Shown here: one piece after another, positions 8,227 to 17,566 of the stretch
How the letters are laid out: each line of letters begins with the position of its first letter
How positions within the stretch are numbered: position 1 is the first letter of the stretch
From: a candidate division KSB1 bacterium
Lineage (GTDB): Bacteria; Zhuqueibacterota; Zhuqueibacteria; Zhuqueibacterales; Zhuqueibacteraceae
NCBI GenBank assembly: GCA_034506175.1
Contig: JAPDQB010000031.1
Coordinates: 1 to 64,000 of the forward strand
Length of the DNA: 64,000 bases
Direction of reading: 5' to 3'
Program-made: the position numbers and the translations under genes
The notes under the pieces: model-generated
Databases searched by the model: none
The model's input: the letters and a program-made list of their open reading frames with translations, nothing else
Told to the model about the DNA's origin: nothing

Positions 8227-10302
8227 ATGCTGTTTGACGAACGTTGTCAAAACAAAGCAAAACCGCGATGGCGCGCGGTCTGCTTTGGGATCGCAGCGCT
8301 GGCTGTCGGCATCACAACGGCCATGGCGCAAGAGGCCAAAACCGTTCAGGCTGCCAACGCCAAGCCCTCGCACTGGACACCCGAGGCGATGATCAAATAC
8401 AAACGCCTGGGTGGCGCCGCCATATCGCCGGATGGCAAGTGGGTGGCGTACACCGTTTCCGAGCCGCTGCTGGATGGAGAAAAAAGCGAATATCGCACGC
8501 ACATCTTTTTGGCAAGCGCCGACGGCAAAACCGATTTTCAATTTACGCAGGGCGACAAGTCGTGCACCAATCCGCAATGGTCGCCGGATGGAAAATGGCT
8601 GGCGTTTACCTCCTCGCGCGGCGGCGATAAAAACAATATCTGGCTGATCCGCGCCGCCGGCGGCGAGGCCGAGAAGCTCACCGACGCCAAAAGCGGCGTG
8701 AATAATTTTCTTTGGTCGCCCGACGGCAAGCGCATCGCTTATACCATGAACGACCCGCTTACCGAGCAGGAAGAAAAAAACAACAAAGAGAAACGGGATG
8801 AGATCGTTGTTGATGAGAATTTTAAGTTTTCTCATCTCTACGCCATCCCGGTGGAAAAAAACGAAAAGGGCGAGCGCCCGGCCAGGCGTTTGACCAAAGG
8901 CGATTTTCACGTCGGCAACTTCGATTGGTCGCCGGACGGCAAGGCGATCATCTTCGACCATCAAGCCACGCCGCGCGTCAACGATTGGCCGACAACGACC
9001 ATATCAATGGTTCCTGCCGACAGCGGCGCGGTCAAACCGTTTTTCACCAAAACCGTTGCCAGCAATCCCCACTTTTCACCGGATGGCCAATGGGTGGCTT
9101 TCTCACACGACGGCGGTGATACGCGATGGGCGCAACGCCGGGACATTTACGTGATGTCGATCAACGGCGGCGAAGCCCGGAAAGTAGGCAAAACATACGA
9201 CGATCAAGCCACCATTCTTGGCTGGTCGGCGGACGGCAGGGAAATTTTTTACAGCGAAACCGAGCGCACCTCGCCGCGAATTTTTGCGATGTCGCTCAGT
9301 GGCGGCAAGCCGCGCGCGATCACAACCGGCAATGGCATGTTTGGCGGCGCCTCATTCAGCAAAGATACCAAAACGCTGGCGGTTGTGCATCAAACCTCGG
9401 ATCAATTGCCGCAAATCGTCGTTTCCGCCACGTTCAAATTCGCCCCGGTTAAGATCACAAACGTCAATCGCGATTTTCCGATGCTGCCGATGGGCCGCAC
9501 CGAAGTCATCAAATGGAAATCGAAAGACGGCCGCGAGATCGAAGGCCTGGTCACCTATCCGCCCGGCTTCACGTCGAATCGCAAATATCCGTTGCTGCTC
9601 AACATTCATGGCGGCCCGGCCGGGGTCTTTATCGAAAATTATACGGCGGCTTCGTCGATTTATCCACTGCAAGCGTTCGCCGCCGCCGGCTACGTGGTGT
9701 TGCGGCCGAATCCGCGCGGCAGCAGCGGCTATGGCGTCGAGTTCCGCCGCGCCAATATCAACGATTGGGGCTTCGGTGATTATGATGACGACATGGCCGG
9801 CGTCGATCTGCTGATCGCGAACGGCGTCGCGCATCCCGACAGCCTCGGCGTGATGGGTTGGAGTTATGGCGGCTTCATGACTTCGTTCATCATCACGCGC
9901 ACGAAGCGTTTCAAAGCCGCCTCGGTCGGCGCCGGCGTGACGAATCTCATGAGCTTCACCGGCACCGCCGACATTCCCGGTTTTCTGCCGGATTATTTTC
10001 TCGGCGAGCCGTGGGACAATCCGGCGGCGTATCAAAAACATTCGGCGATGTTCAATGTCAAAGGCGTTTCGACGCCGACGCTGATCTTGCACGGCGAGAA
10101 AGATTTGCGCGTGCCGCTCTCGCAAGGCCAGGAATTTTACAACGCGCTGAAACGACAAGGCTGTCCGGTGCAGATGGTGATTTATCCGCGCACGCCGCAC
10201 GGCCCGCAGGAGCCGAAATTCATTCTCGACATCGGCAATCGTTTGTTGGATTGGTTCGAGCAGCATATTCGCGGCAAAAATGGCGGGAAAAAAACCTCGT
10301 GA
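8227..10302 (+). CDS. Secreted S9 family prolyl oligopeptidase-like peptidase
   Basis: A protein of 691 residues from the preferred start at 8227, which has AAGGAGA at 8214-8220; an in-frame ATG at 8209 would add six residues. A signal peptide ends near TAMAQ. The first half is a beta-propeller with repeated SPDGKW and WSPDGK motifs (PD40 repeats). The C-terminal alpha/beta hydrolase has the nucleophile Ser in GWSYGGF near residue 546, Asp in HGEKDLRVP and His in PRTPHGPQ. Such enzymes cut short peptides after proline or release acylated or dipeptide ends. It probably degrades peptides in the periplasm. It is monocistronic. Confidence 0.92.
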   Translation: MLFDERCQNKAKPRWRAVCFGIAALAVGITTAMAQEAKTVQAANAKPSHWTPEAMIKYKRLGGAAISPDGKWVAYTVSEPLLDGEKSEYRTHIFLASADGKTDFQFTQGDKSCTNPQWSPDGKWLAFTSSRGGDKNNIWLIRAAGGEAEKLTDAKSGVNNFLWSPDGKRIAYTMNDPLTEQEEKNNKEKRDEIVVDENFKFSHLYAIPVEKNEKGERPARRLTKGDFHVGNFDWSPDGKAIIFDHQATPRVNDWPTTTISMVPADSGAVKPFFTKTVASNPHFSPDGQWVAFSHDGGDTRWAQRRDIYVMSINGGEARKVGKTYDDQATILGWSADGREIFYSETERTSPRIFAMSLSGGKPRAITTGNGMFGGASFSKDTKTLAVVHQTSDQLPQIVVSATFKFAPVKITNVNRDFPMLPMGRTEVIKWKSKDGREIEGLVTYPPGFTSNRKYPLLLNIHGGPAGVFIENYTAASSIYPLQAFAAAGYVVLRPNPRGSSGYGVEFRRANINDWGFGDYDDDMAGVDLLIANGVAHPDSLGVMGWSYGGFMTSFIITRTKRFKAASVGAGVTNLMSFTGTADIPGFLPDYFLGEPWDNPAAYQKHSAMFNVKGVSTPTLILHGEKDLRVPLSQGQEFYNALKRQGCPVQMVIYPRTPHGPQEPKFILDIGNRLLDWFEQHIRGKNGGKKTS

Positions 10303-10318
10303 GCAGGAAAGATCATCG

Positions 10319-10344
10319 CGCCGGCCTCGCGATTGAGGCCGGCG
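10319..10344. terminator. GC-rich hairpin after the S9 peptidase
   Basis: A perfect 10-bp stem CGCCGGCCTC/GAGGCCGGCG with a 6-base loop. No T-run follows on either strand, so termination is likely but not of the classical type. Confidence 0.5.
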
Positions 10345-10364
10345 TGAATGGCAGGTATGCAAAC

Positions 10365-10664
10365 TCAAAGGGTAAGGACGCGCGGCTCTTGTTTCACAAT
10401 GTGCAGCAATTTGAGCGCGGCGCGGCTGGGTAAGCGAATACCTTGCTCCCAACTCTTGACGGTTGCCGGCGTCACATTCAAATAGCGAGCAAAAACGGGT
10501 TGCGACATGGCAAAACGTTTTCTCAAGTTAATGATTTCTTTTGCGGTCATTGGCTTGGGGGGAGCGGGCAATTTGGCGACACGAAGGTCGATTTTTTCAC
10601 CCTGCTCGAATGCAGCAGCGTCTTTTAATGCGTCGGTTAGTTCTTGAAAAAGTTTTTTGTCCAT
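10365..10664 (-). CDS. HigA-like antitoxin (HTH_XRE)
   Basis: A protein of 99 residues from the preferred start at 10664, ten bases after the toxin stop codon. The C-terminal half is a Cro/C1-type helix-turn-helix: MTAKEIINLRKRFAMSQ, then VFARYLNVTPATVKSWEQG, the usual layout of HigA-type antitoxins encoded downstream of their toxin. It would bind the operon promoter and neutralise HigB. It remains intact while the toxin gene upstream carries a frameshift. A longer ORF start at 10697 would overlap the toxin end and is less likely. Confidence 0.85.
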   Translation of the reverse strand: MDKKLFQELTDALKDAAAFEQGEKIDLRVAKLPAPPKPMTAKEIINLRKRFAMSQPVFARYLNVTPATVKSWEQGIRLPSRAALKLLHIVKQEPRVLTL

Positions 10665-10674
10665 GCTAGAGACC

Positions 10675-11000
10675 TCAAGTTTTTTCGATTTCTTCAACCA
10701 AAGCGTTAAGAATTTTTTTCTCTTGAGAGGTTACATTGTCCTTTTTGCCCTTGAGATAAATCAAGAGCAGATGGAGATGCGAATTCCTTTCAAAGAAAAA
10801 ATAAATCAATCGCGCACCACCGCGTTTTCCCTTTCCTCTTGCAGATAGCCCTATTCTCAATTTTCTAAGGCTTCGAGTGCCGGGAATTACCACACCCGCT
10901 TGGGGTTTTGCAGCAATCCCTTCTGAAGATCCATCATTTCTTCTTCAGTCAGTAATTCCTGCGCCGCTTTTGTAAAGGCTTTTGATTCGATGAAAACCAT
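10675..11000 (-). pseudogene. HigB/RelE-like toxin with a single-base frameshift
   Basis: The reading frame from ATG at 11000 gives MVFIESKAFTKAAQ and continues to QNPKRVW before a stop near 10895. One base back in frame, translation resumes as VIPGTRSLRKLRIG, ARGKGKRGGARLIYFF and the tail to 10675. Together they form a complete RelE/HigB mRNA interferase of about 108 residues, with the usual NPKAG-VIPGT region broken by loss of one G near 10898-10901. The conserved basic patch is present. It is either a true inactivation or a sequencing error. Confidence 0.85.
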
Positions 11001-11051
11001 GCAGTTTTAATATACTACTTTGTCGTATAGAAGGCAACAAAATAATTTTAA

Positions 11052-12449
11052 TCATTCCTTTTCCCCTTCCCCCACCCCATACTTCTCCAGCTTATACAGC
11101 AGCGTCGTCGCTTTAATCCCCAAAAGCCGCGCGGCTTCGGCTTTGACGCCGTGAGCGCGGGACATGGCTCTTTCAATCAAAGCGCGTTCGACTTCTTCGA
11201 GAGTTTGATTCAAATCCAAATTTTCGCCGGGCAACTGAAACACGGCGACGCGATCTTTCACCAGCGGCGGCAGATCGGCGAGGGTAATGTGTTCGCCGTC
11301 GCAGAGCACGGCGGCGCGCTCGAGCACGTTTTCCAGCTCGCGGACGTTGCCGGGCCAGTGATAGTTTCTCATCATCTCCAAAGCCGGTGGCTCAATTTTT
11401 AAATTGAGTTTGCGCAGCTCGCGACCGAGACGCTGTATAAAGTGATCGACGAGCATGGGTAAATCCTCGACACGCTGGCGCAACGGCGGCAGGTTGATCG
11501 GCACGATGTGAAGACGATAATACAAATCTTCACGAAATTTTCCGGCGGCAACTTCTTCTTTCAAATTGCGATGGGTGGCGGCGATGACGCGCACGTCGAC
11601 GCGCACGGTCTCTTCACCGCCGACGCGCTCAAATTCCTTCTCTTGCAAGACGCGCAGCAGCTTGATTTGCAGCGCCGGCGAGATGTCGCCGATTTCATCG
11701 AGAAAAATCGAGCCGCGATGCGCCAGCTCGAAGCGGCCGAGTTTGCGTTTCACCGCGCCGGTGAAGGCGCCTTTCTCGTGGCCGAAGAGTTCGGATTCCA
11801 GCAAGGTTTCAGTCAACGCGCCGCAATTGACACGGATGAACGGGCCGTTGGCGCGGCTGCTGTTTTTGTGAATGGCGCGCGCGACGAGTTCCTTGCCGGT
11901 GCCGCTTTCACCATAAATGATGACGCTCGAATCCGTCGGCGCGACTTTTTGCAACACGCGAAAAACTTCCTGCATCGGCGGCGATTGGCCGATGATCTCG
12001 CCGAAATTGAATTGGCTTTCTTCCTGCTGCCGCAGATAAAGATTTTGTGCTTGCAAATTTTCCAGCTCACGGCGCTGGCGCAGACGCTCGGCCAGGCGCC
12101 CCAATTTGACGGTCAGCTCGTCCGGCGAAAACGGCTTGGTGATAAAATCCGCCGCGCCTTTTTGCATGGCTTGCACGGCCAGATCAATCGACCCGAACGC
12201 GGTGATGACGATCACTTCGCAGGCCGGTTGCAGCGCTTTGACTTTTTCTAAAAGCGTCAAGCCGTCCATGCCGGGCAGGCGATAGTCGGAGATGATCAGG
12301 TCGGCGGGTTTCGATTTGAGCGCCGCCAGAGCCGGTTCGGCGCTCTCGAAGCTTGCGGTGTCATGTCCAAGCCGGCGCACCACCAGTTCCACGCCCTCGC
12401 GCATGGTGGCGTTGTCTTCGATGATGAACACGTAAAGTTTGTCGTTCAT
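11052..12449 (-). CDS. NtrC family sigma-54 response regulator
   Basis: A protein of 465 residues with the three standard domains. The receiver domain (1-120) has the phosphoacceptor Asp in LIISDYRLPGMDG. The AAA+ domain (about 145-380) has Walker A GESGTGKE and the GAFTGA loop that contacts sigma-54. The C-terminal Fis-type helix-turn-helix (about 420-465) ends with AEAARLLGIKATTLLYKLEKYG. It activates sigma-54 promoters on phosphorylation. It is the last gene of an operon with the kinase at 12499-13905 and the membrane protein at 13924-14424. Confidence 0.93.
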   Translation of the reverse strand: MNDKLYVFIIEDNATMREGVELVVRRLGHDTASFESAEPALAALKSKPADLIISDYRLPGMDGLTLLEKVKALQPACEVIVITAFGSIDLAVQAMQKGAADFITKPFSPDELTVKLGRLAERLRQRRELENLQAQNLYLRQQEESQFNFGEIIGQSPPMQEVFRVLQKVAPTDSSVIIYGESGTGKELVARAIHKNSSRANGPFIRVNCGALTETLLESELFGHEKGAFTGAVKRKLGRFELAHRGSIFLDEIGDISPALQIKLLRVLQEKEFERVGGEETVRVDVRVIAATHRNLKEEVAAGKFREDLYYRLHIVPINLPPLRQRVEDLPMLVDHFIQRLGRELRKLNLKIEPPALEMMRNYHWPGNVRELENVLERAAVLCDGEHITLADLPPLVKDRVAVFQLPGENLDLNQTLEEVERALIERAMSRAHGVKAEAARLLGIKATTLLYKLEKYGVGEGEKE

Positions 12450-12452
12450 GTG

Positions 12453-12487
12453 AATTTAAAATTGAGAATTTTCAATTTAAAATTTTA
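12453..12487. repeat. AATTNNN heptamer word array between kinase and regulator
   Basis: Five consecutive units, AATTTAA, AATTGAG, AATTTTC, AATTTAA, AATTTTA, fill the short spacer between two operon genes. The word is the same as in the array at 3344-3385. Confidence 0.8.
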
Positions 12488-12498
12488 AATCGAACAAA

Positions 12499-13905
12499 TT
12501 AGGCTGCGGGCAACAGCAGCCGAAAATGCGCGCCTTTCTCGCTGGCGACCAATTCAACTCCGCCGCCGTTCTGCTCCGCGAGGCGCTGCACGAGCGCCAG
12601 GCCGAGGCCGCTGCCTTGGGCTTTGGTGGTGAAAAACGGCTCAAAAATTTTTGCGACCACTTCTTGTGGAATGCCGGGGCCGCTGTCATAAATTGAAATC
12701 GCCATCTTCTGATTTTGTTCCTCGGCGACGATTCGAATTTCGCCCTGGCCGTTTACCGCCTCGACGGCGTTGCGCAGCAGGTTGAGCAGAATACGGCGCG
12801 TCTGGCTGTAATCGGCCTCGACCGCGGTCGCCGCCGGAATTTCGATTTTCCAAATTATGTTGCGAGCACTTTCTCCGAGCGCTTCTCGAACTTCATTGAT
12901 GAGCGGAGTCAATTCGAGGCGCTGGCGCTGGCTTTCCGCGGGTTTGGCGTATTCCAAAAAATCCTGCACGATGGAATTGAGCTGGCGAACTTCGTGAAGA
13001 ATCTTTTTCACCTGCGGTCGCAGCGCCTCGGGCGCGTCTTTTTCCAACAAACCGGCAAAAAGCTTGATGCCGCCGAGCGGGTTGCGGATTTCGTGCGCGA
13101 CGCCGGCGAGCATCATGCGGAGGTTTTGCTCGCGCCGCGCAATCGCCTGCCGCATTTCTTCCATCGTGCGCGCAAGAAAAGCGACTTCATCGCTGCCGGC
13201 GATGGTGAGCAAATCCGGCGTTTGGCCGGCGCCAATCGCGGCGGCGGCGTGCCGCAAACGTTCGAGCGGCCGGGTAATTTGCCGGGCAAACAAAATTCCT
13301 GTTGCCGCGGCGAGGAGCAAGCCGAGACTGCCGATCGTCCACAAAACCCGGCGGGTTTCTGCGATGGCTTTTAAGCTTTCGGCGCTGCCTTCGACACCGA
13401 CGACAGCGCGAATTTGATTTTGCTCTTTTGCCGGCGCATACGCGGCTTTGAACGGATTTCCCTGCGCATCGCTAAACAATTTGGCGCTGCTCGCTTTGCC
13501 GGCAAGGGCTTGCGAAATTTCCTCGGCGTCGAAGCGCAGCCGGACGTATTTTTCTCCAATCGCCAGCTCGCGGCGGCTGTCAAAATAAATTTCGTCCTGC
13601 GCATTGAAAATCACCAGGCGCGAGAGGCCGCCGGCCTCGATGAACGGCTGCAGTTCGCGGCGCAGTTCGTTCATCCGGCGCGATTCTTCGTCGCCGGGCA
13701 GCAGGCTGGTGACCGGCCAGGCCTCTACCGTTTTCTCAACAGTTTGCGCCGCGATTTTCGCCAACGTGATCAAGCGCGCGCCAAGCTCTTTTTCCACCAG
13801 GCGCTGCATTTGCCACTGCAAATAAAAACCCGCCAGGGCCATAAGCAAGCCGATTTGCACAATGACAAAAATGACGAGCTGCGTGCGGATGCGCCGAGGG
13901 AACAT
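12499..13905 (-). CDS. NtrB-like membrane sensor histidine kinase
   Basis: A protein of 468 residues with an N-terminal membrane segment (about 10-30), a periplasmic sensing domain of some 150 residues, a second membrane segment (about 187-207), a HAMP linker, a HisKA domain with phosphoacceptor His in GVAHEIRNPLGG, and an ATPase domain with N box NLLRNAVEAV and G boxes DSGPGIP and GSGLGLAL. It phosphorylates the adjacent NtrC-type regulator. The signal it senses is unknown; the upstream gene encodes a small multi-pass membrane protein that might take part. Confidence 0.93.
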   Translation of the reverse strand: MFPRRIRTQLVIFVIVQIGLLMALAGFYLQWQMQRLVEKELGARLITLAKIAAQTVEKTVEAWPVTSLLPGDEESRRMNELRRELQPFIEAGGLSRLVIFNAQDEIYFDSRRELAIGEKYVRLRFDAEEISQALAGKASSAKLFSDAQGNPFKAAYAPAKEQNQIRAVVGVEGSAESLKAIAETRRVLWTIGSLGLLLAAATGILFARQITRPLERLRHAAAAIGAGQTPDLLTIAGSDEVAFLARTMEEMRQAIARREQNLRMMLAGVAHEIRNPLGGIKLFAGLLEKDAPEALRPQVKKILHEVRQLNSIVQDFLEYAKPAESQRQRLELTPLINEVREALGESARNIIWKIEIPAATAVEADYSQTRRILLNLLRNAVEAVNGQGEIRIVAEEQNQKMAISIYDSGPGIPQEVVAKIFEPFFTTKAQGSGLGLALVQRLAEQNGGGVELVASEKGAHFRLLLPAA

Positions 13906-13923
13906 GCGATCACGTCGATGGGG

Positions 13924-14424
13924 TTATTGAATTTGATTGGGATGAGCCGGCAGTTTTTTTCGCCTCAATAAAAGAAAGAGCCCGGCGATGATCAACAGCA
14001 CGGGCCAGTAGCGGCTGTAATAACGGAAGGGTCCGAAGGCGAAAAAGAACACCACTGAGAGACAGATCAAAATGCAGGCGGGAATCAACAGGCCGCTCTC
14101 GCGATGGCCGAAGAGATACATCATGAAAAAACCGAGGCCGGGGCCGAAGATGAACAACGGCCAGAGTTCCGACATGCGCCACCAGCCGGTCAACGTGCAG
14201 TATTGAAACAAGGCGCCGTAAACCAGCAAGATCGTCGCCGGCATCAGCAGGCCAACGTTACGGCGGTCGGTCAAAAAAATCACGAAAAAGACGGCCGAAC
14301 CGGCAAATAACAACATCGGCCACAACGTTCGCCAGCCGATGCCGAGCAGATTAACCGCCAAAAAGATCGCCCCCACGGCGATGAGCAGAGCGCCGAGCAT
14401 GACGGCGCCGCAATTGTCGGACAT
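13924..14424 (-). CDS. Multi-pass membrane protein (DUF5668/LiaF-like)
   Basis: A protein of 166 residues with about six hydrophobic segments, each pair ending in WP or WRM-type motifs (WRTLWPMLLF, SELWPLFIFG, SRYWPVLLI). This pattern of repeated hairpins is typical of the DUF5668/LiaI-LiaF transmembrane family, which often accompanies envelope-stress two-component systems. Its stop lies 18 bases before the kinase start, so the three genes form one operon. The function is unknown. Confidence 0.7.
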   Translation of the reverse strand: MSDNCGAVMLGALLIAVGAIFLAVNLLGIGWRTLWPMLLFAGSAVFFVIFLTDRRNVGLLMPATILLVYGALFQYCTLTGWWRMSELWPLFIFGPGLGFFMMYLFGHRESGLLIPACILICLSVVFFFAFGPFRYYSRYWPVLLIIAGLFLLLRRKKLPAHPNQIQ

Positions 14425-14828
14425 GGTTCCTTCTCCAAAGTTAAAGCCGGCACAACACGTTTTGGTTTACACCGCTTGGACGGTATAATTTTATCACACT
14501 GAAATGTAGAAATAAAATTCTAAAGCAATTTTAATAAAAAATCGGTTAAAATGGTTAAAATGTCAAGAATATTTTATTACAAAATTTTACTTGACAAATT
14601 GCTTGGCTTTTTATATTTTTAAAAGGTCTAAAGTGTAACAAAGCGCGATAGACCTGCAAAGCTGATTGGTACGGACGTAGTCTTGCTAAGGAAATGACAG
14701 GGCATGGTCGAGTTTCGGCTGTGCTTTTTTTTTGGCAGCCAAATTATTACCCAATTCAAAACGTTTGCGCTGATGATCGATTCATAACCAGCGCAGCGAG
14801 TAAAAAACTTATCAAGGAGGCACTTTTT
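14425..14828. other. Divergent regulatory spacer
   Basis: About 400 AT-rich bases separate the two-component operon from the cell-wall cluster. A promoter-like element lies at 14591-14619. An in-frame upstream extension of the lipoprotein ORF (from 14694) lacks a ribosome binding site and would bury the lipobox, so it is not used. Confidence 0.55.
14591..14619 (+). promoter_or_regulatory. Sigma-70-like promoter of the lipoprotein/L,D-transpeptidase cluster
   Basis: TTGACA at 14591-14596 and TATTTT at 14614-14619 with a 17-base spacer. The start codon at 14829 would leave a 5' leader of about 200 bases. Confidence 0.6.
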
Positions 14829-15431
14829 ATGAGTAGTAAGACGTTCCCAAGTGTTGTCGCGTTGGTTTTCGCTCTTGCCTTGCTGGCCGGATGCGCCAAG
14901 GCTCCGCAGGAAACTGTGGATGCGGCGAAAGCCGCGGTTGAAGCGGCGAAAGCCGCGGAAGCGGATCGCTATCTGGCGGATCAATTCAACGCCGCACAAG
15001 ATTCGCTCAATGCCGCGATGGCCGAAATCGAGGCGCAAAATTCCAAGTTTGCCTTGACCCGCAATTACGATCGCGCCAAAGCCCAGCTCGAATCCGCGAT
15101 CAGCGCGGCCAATGCCGCCAAAGACGGTGTGGCGGCCAAGAAAGAAGAAGTCAAGGCGGAAGCTCAAAATCTGCTGACCAGCGCGCAAGCGGCTGTGGAG
15201 GAAACCAAAAAGTTGATGGCCAAAGCGCCACGAGGCAAGGAAGGCAAGCAGGCGTTGGAGCAGATGCAGGCAGAGTTGTCCGGAGTGGAGAGTTCCTTGG
15301 CTGAGGCCAACAACGCGTTGGGCGCCGGAGATTTTTTGGGCGCGCGTGACAAGGCGAAAGCGGCGATGGACAAGGCCACTGCTCTCGGCCAGGAATTAAA
15401 CGAAGCGATTGCCAAGACCAAGCGGCGATAA
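14829..15431 (+). CDS. Coiled-coil lipoprotein
   Basis: A protein of 200 residues. AAGGAGG at 14814-14820 fixes the start. The signal peptide ends with the lipobox LLAGC at residue 21. The mature part is Ala/Lys/Glu-rich with heptad-like repeats (VDAAKAAVEAAKAAEA and similar), predicting a long helical coiled coil. It recalls the DUF4398-type envelope proteins that sit next to peptidoglycan enzymes. The next genes are two L,D-transpeptidases, so a role as a wall-bound spacer or scaffold is plausible but inferred. Confidence 0.75.
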   Translation: MSSKTFPSVVALVFALALLAGCAKAPQETVDAAKAAVEAAKAAEADRYLADQFNAAQDSLNAAMAEIEAQNSKFALTRNYDRAKAQLESAISAANAAKDGVAAKKEEVKAEAQNLLTSAQAAVEETKKLMAKAPRGKEGKQALEQMQAELSGVESSLAEANNALGAGDFLGARDKAKAAMDKATALGQELNEAIAKTKRR

Positions 15432-15555
15432 CCTGCAATTGAGTTTGGCTGAAAACCTCGATCGGCGATGAATCCCGTGATATTGTTTTGGTTCGATCTT
15501 CGTCGCGGGTCGGGGTTTTCCATTTATTTAACCGATAATTTCATCATCACAAGCC

Positions 15556-16758
15556 ATGGAAACACCGTTGATTGGGGAGCAGCTCAAAAGGAGAGCGTGG
15601 AACAGGATAGGTTTATTTTTAGGATCAGGAATTGCCTTTTGGCTGGTCACGTTCTTGATTCTCATTATTCTTTCGGCATCGCCGCCGGTTTCGACGTTCG
15701 AACAGGCCTGGATGGCGCTTGGTTCGGCGCGCCAAGCCGGGGCCACTGTTTACGCCGCCGGCGAATTTCGCACCGCGCGCGCCAATTGGGAAGAGGCAAT
15801 ACAGGCGTGGGCGCGCGAAAACAGAAAATGGTTTTTCCGCCGCGATTTTCAAAAGGCTCATGAATTGGCCAAAACCACGCGGCTGCACGCTCTGAGAGCC
15901 GAATCCGTCGCCGTCGCCAGGAAGGATTCGCTGCAATTCGCGGCGATCGCGAGTCTGAATTTTGTCAGGCAAAAAGTCGACGAATTCAAAATGCAGTTCG
16001 ATCAGGTTCCGGTTGCGGCGTCTTTGCGCAAAAAATTTGTCGCCGGCGAATTGTTGATGATGGAAAGCGAGCTGGCCTTCAACCGCGAGGATTATTGGCT
16101 GTCCACGCGCAAAGTGCGGCAGGCGGAAACGTTGGTCGGCAGCGCCGGCGCCGATGCCACGAGCTTTTTGCGCGCCTATTTGCTGAAAGTTCCGCAATGG
16201 CAGCGTTGGGCCGCTGAAACCGTTGCCTGGTCGGAACAGCAAAACGCCACGGCCATCGTGATTGACAAGATGGCGTATCGTTGTTATGTTTACGTCGCCG
16301 GCAAAAAACGCGCGGAATATCCCATTGAGCTGGGCCCGCGCTGGCTCGGGCACAAACGGCAAAAAGGCGACAACGCCACGCCCGAAGGCCATTATTATGT
16401 GATCAAGAAAAAAAGCTTTCGCCATACCACCTACTACAAGGCGCTGGAGATCAATTATCCGAATGAAACCGATCGCGAGCAATTTCGCCTGGCCAAAGCC
16501 CGGGGCGAGTTGCCGCGCCATGCGCAAATCGGCGGATTGATTCAAATTCACGGCGACGGCGGCAAGGGCATGAACTGGACTTCCGGCTGTGTGGCGCTGC
16601 GGAATAAGGATATGGATGAAATCTTCGAGCTCGCCAGTGTCGGCACGCGCGTGACCATCGTCGGCGCGCTGAAAACTCCGCCGGCGCTCGAGCAAAACTC
16701 GCTCGTTTCAGCGCAAAAACTCAATGGCGCCAATCATTATCCCGCTTCATCGAAGTAA
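15556..16758 (+). CDS. Membrane-anchored L,D-transpeptidase (YkuD)
   Basis: A protein of 400 residues. One membrane segment (about 17-43) is followed by a helical stalk (50-220) with similarity in style to the lipoprotein upstream. The catalytic YkuD domain (about 235-375) carries IHGDGG and the nucleophile Cys in TSGCVAL. YkuD enzymes make 3-3 cross-links or attach proteins to peptidoglycan in the periplasm. The gene overlaps nothing and is followed after three bases by a second YkuD gene. Confidence 0.9.
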   Translation: METPLIGEQLKRRAWNRIGLFLGSGIAFWLVTFLILIILSASPPVSTFEQAWMALGSARQAGATVYAAGEFRTARANWEEAIQAWARENRKWFFRRDFQKAHELAKTTRLHALRAESVAVARKDSLQFAAIASLNFVRQKVDEFKMQFDQVPVAASLRKKFVAGELLMMESELAFNREDYWLSTRKVRQAETLVGSAGADATSFLRAYLLKVPQWQRWAAETVAWSEQQNATAIVIDKMAYRCYVYVAGKKRAEYPIELGPRWLGHKRQKGDNATPEGHYYVIKKKSFRHTTYYKALEINYPNETDREQFRLAKARGELPRHAQIGGLIQIHGDGGKGMNWTSGCVALRNKDMDEIFELASVGTRVTIVGALKTPPALEQNSLVSAQKLNGANHYPASSK

Positions 16759-16761
16759 AGC

Positions 16762-17565
16762 ATGAACGACGCGACAAAAGATGACTCGCTGCCTCCATCT
16801 CTTTCTTCGGATGCAGAAAAAAATTCGAGGGCCGATCATCAACCGGCGGCGCGTATTCATTTTGCCGACGCCGGCCAAAGCGCCGAGACCGGCAGCACCG
16901 CGACCGGCAGAGCGTTTGGAGTTGGCCTCGGCACCGGCTTATTGCTGTCACTTTTGATGCTGTGGTTTGCGCCGGTTTTGCGTGAATGGATCTTTGCCGT
17001 TTTGCCGGAATCAAAATTTGCGATTCAGCTTCGCACAGCGGATGTCAAACAACTCCAAAAAGAAGCGCGCATCCTGGAAAAACGCCTCGTCGCCCTGCGC
17101 AGAAAATACGAGGCGCTGACCCCGCGCGCGCCGTATTTGATCGTCGATACCTCCGGTAATCGCATTCAAGTGATGAAGGGAAACGAGTTGCTCCACGAAG
17201 GGGTGTGTTCGACCGGCAGCTATATTTTGCTCAAAGCCGCGGATGAACGCCAGTGGATTTTCCAAACGCCACGCGGCATGTTTCGGATTCGCGGCAAGCG
17301 AGAGTATCCGGTGTGGAAAAAGCCGGATTGGGCGTTTATCGAAGAAGGCTTGCCGGTGCCGTCGCCGAACGCGCCCGAGCGCTTTGAATACGGCGTCCTG
17401 GGCGATTACGCGCTCGAGCTGGGCGACGGCTATCTCATTCACGGCACGCTGTATAAGCGCATGCTCGGCATGCCGGTGACACACGGTTGCGTGCGGCTGG
17501 GCGATGAGGATTTGCGCATCGTTTACAACAATCTCCAAATCGGCTCGAAAGTTTTCATTTACTAA
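16762..17565 (+). CDS. Second membrane-anchored L,D-transpeptidase (YkuD)
   Basis: A protein of 267 residues: an N-terminal cytoplasmic stretch of about 50 residues, one membrane segment (about 51-75), a short coiled coil (about 92-118), and a YkuD domain with IHGTLYKRM and the active-site motif THGCVRL. It begins three bases after the first transpeptidase and ends one base before the next start, which shows translational coupling. The catalytic domain is distinct from its neighbour, so this is not a recent duplication. Confidence 0.9.
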   Translation: MNDATKDDSLPPSLSSDAEKNSRADHQPAARIHFADAGQSAETGSTATGRAFGVGLGTGLLLSLLMLWFAPVLREWIFAVLPESKFAIQLRTADVKQLQKEARILEKRLVALRRKYEALTPRAPYLIVDTSGNRIQVMKGNELLHEGVCSTGSYILLKAADERQWIFQTPRGMFRIRGKREYPVWKKPDWAFIEEGLPVPSPNAPERFEYGVLGDYALELGDGYLIHGTLYKRMLGMPVTHGCVRLGDEDLRIVYNNLQIGSKVFIY

Positions 17566-17566
17566 G

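Noticed and set aside
8110-8964. Minus-strand protein of 284 residues over the S9 peptidase
   Set aside because: Antisense of a well-supported gene.
9352-10452. Minus-strand protein of 366 residues
   Set aside because: Antisense of the S9 peptidase catalytic domain; it even crosses the terminator hairpin.
15625-16695. Minus-strand protein of 356 residues over the L,D-transpeptidase
   Set aside because: Antisense shadow of a gene with clear YkuD motifs.
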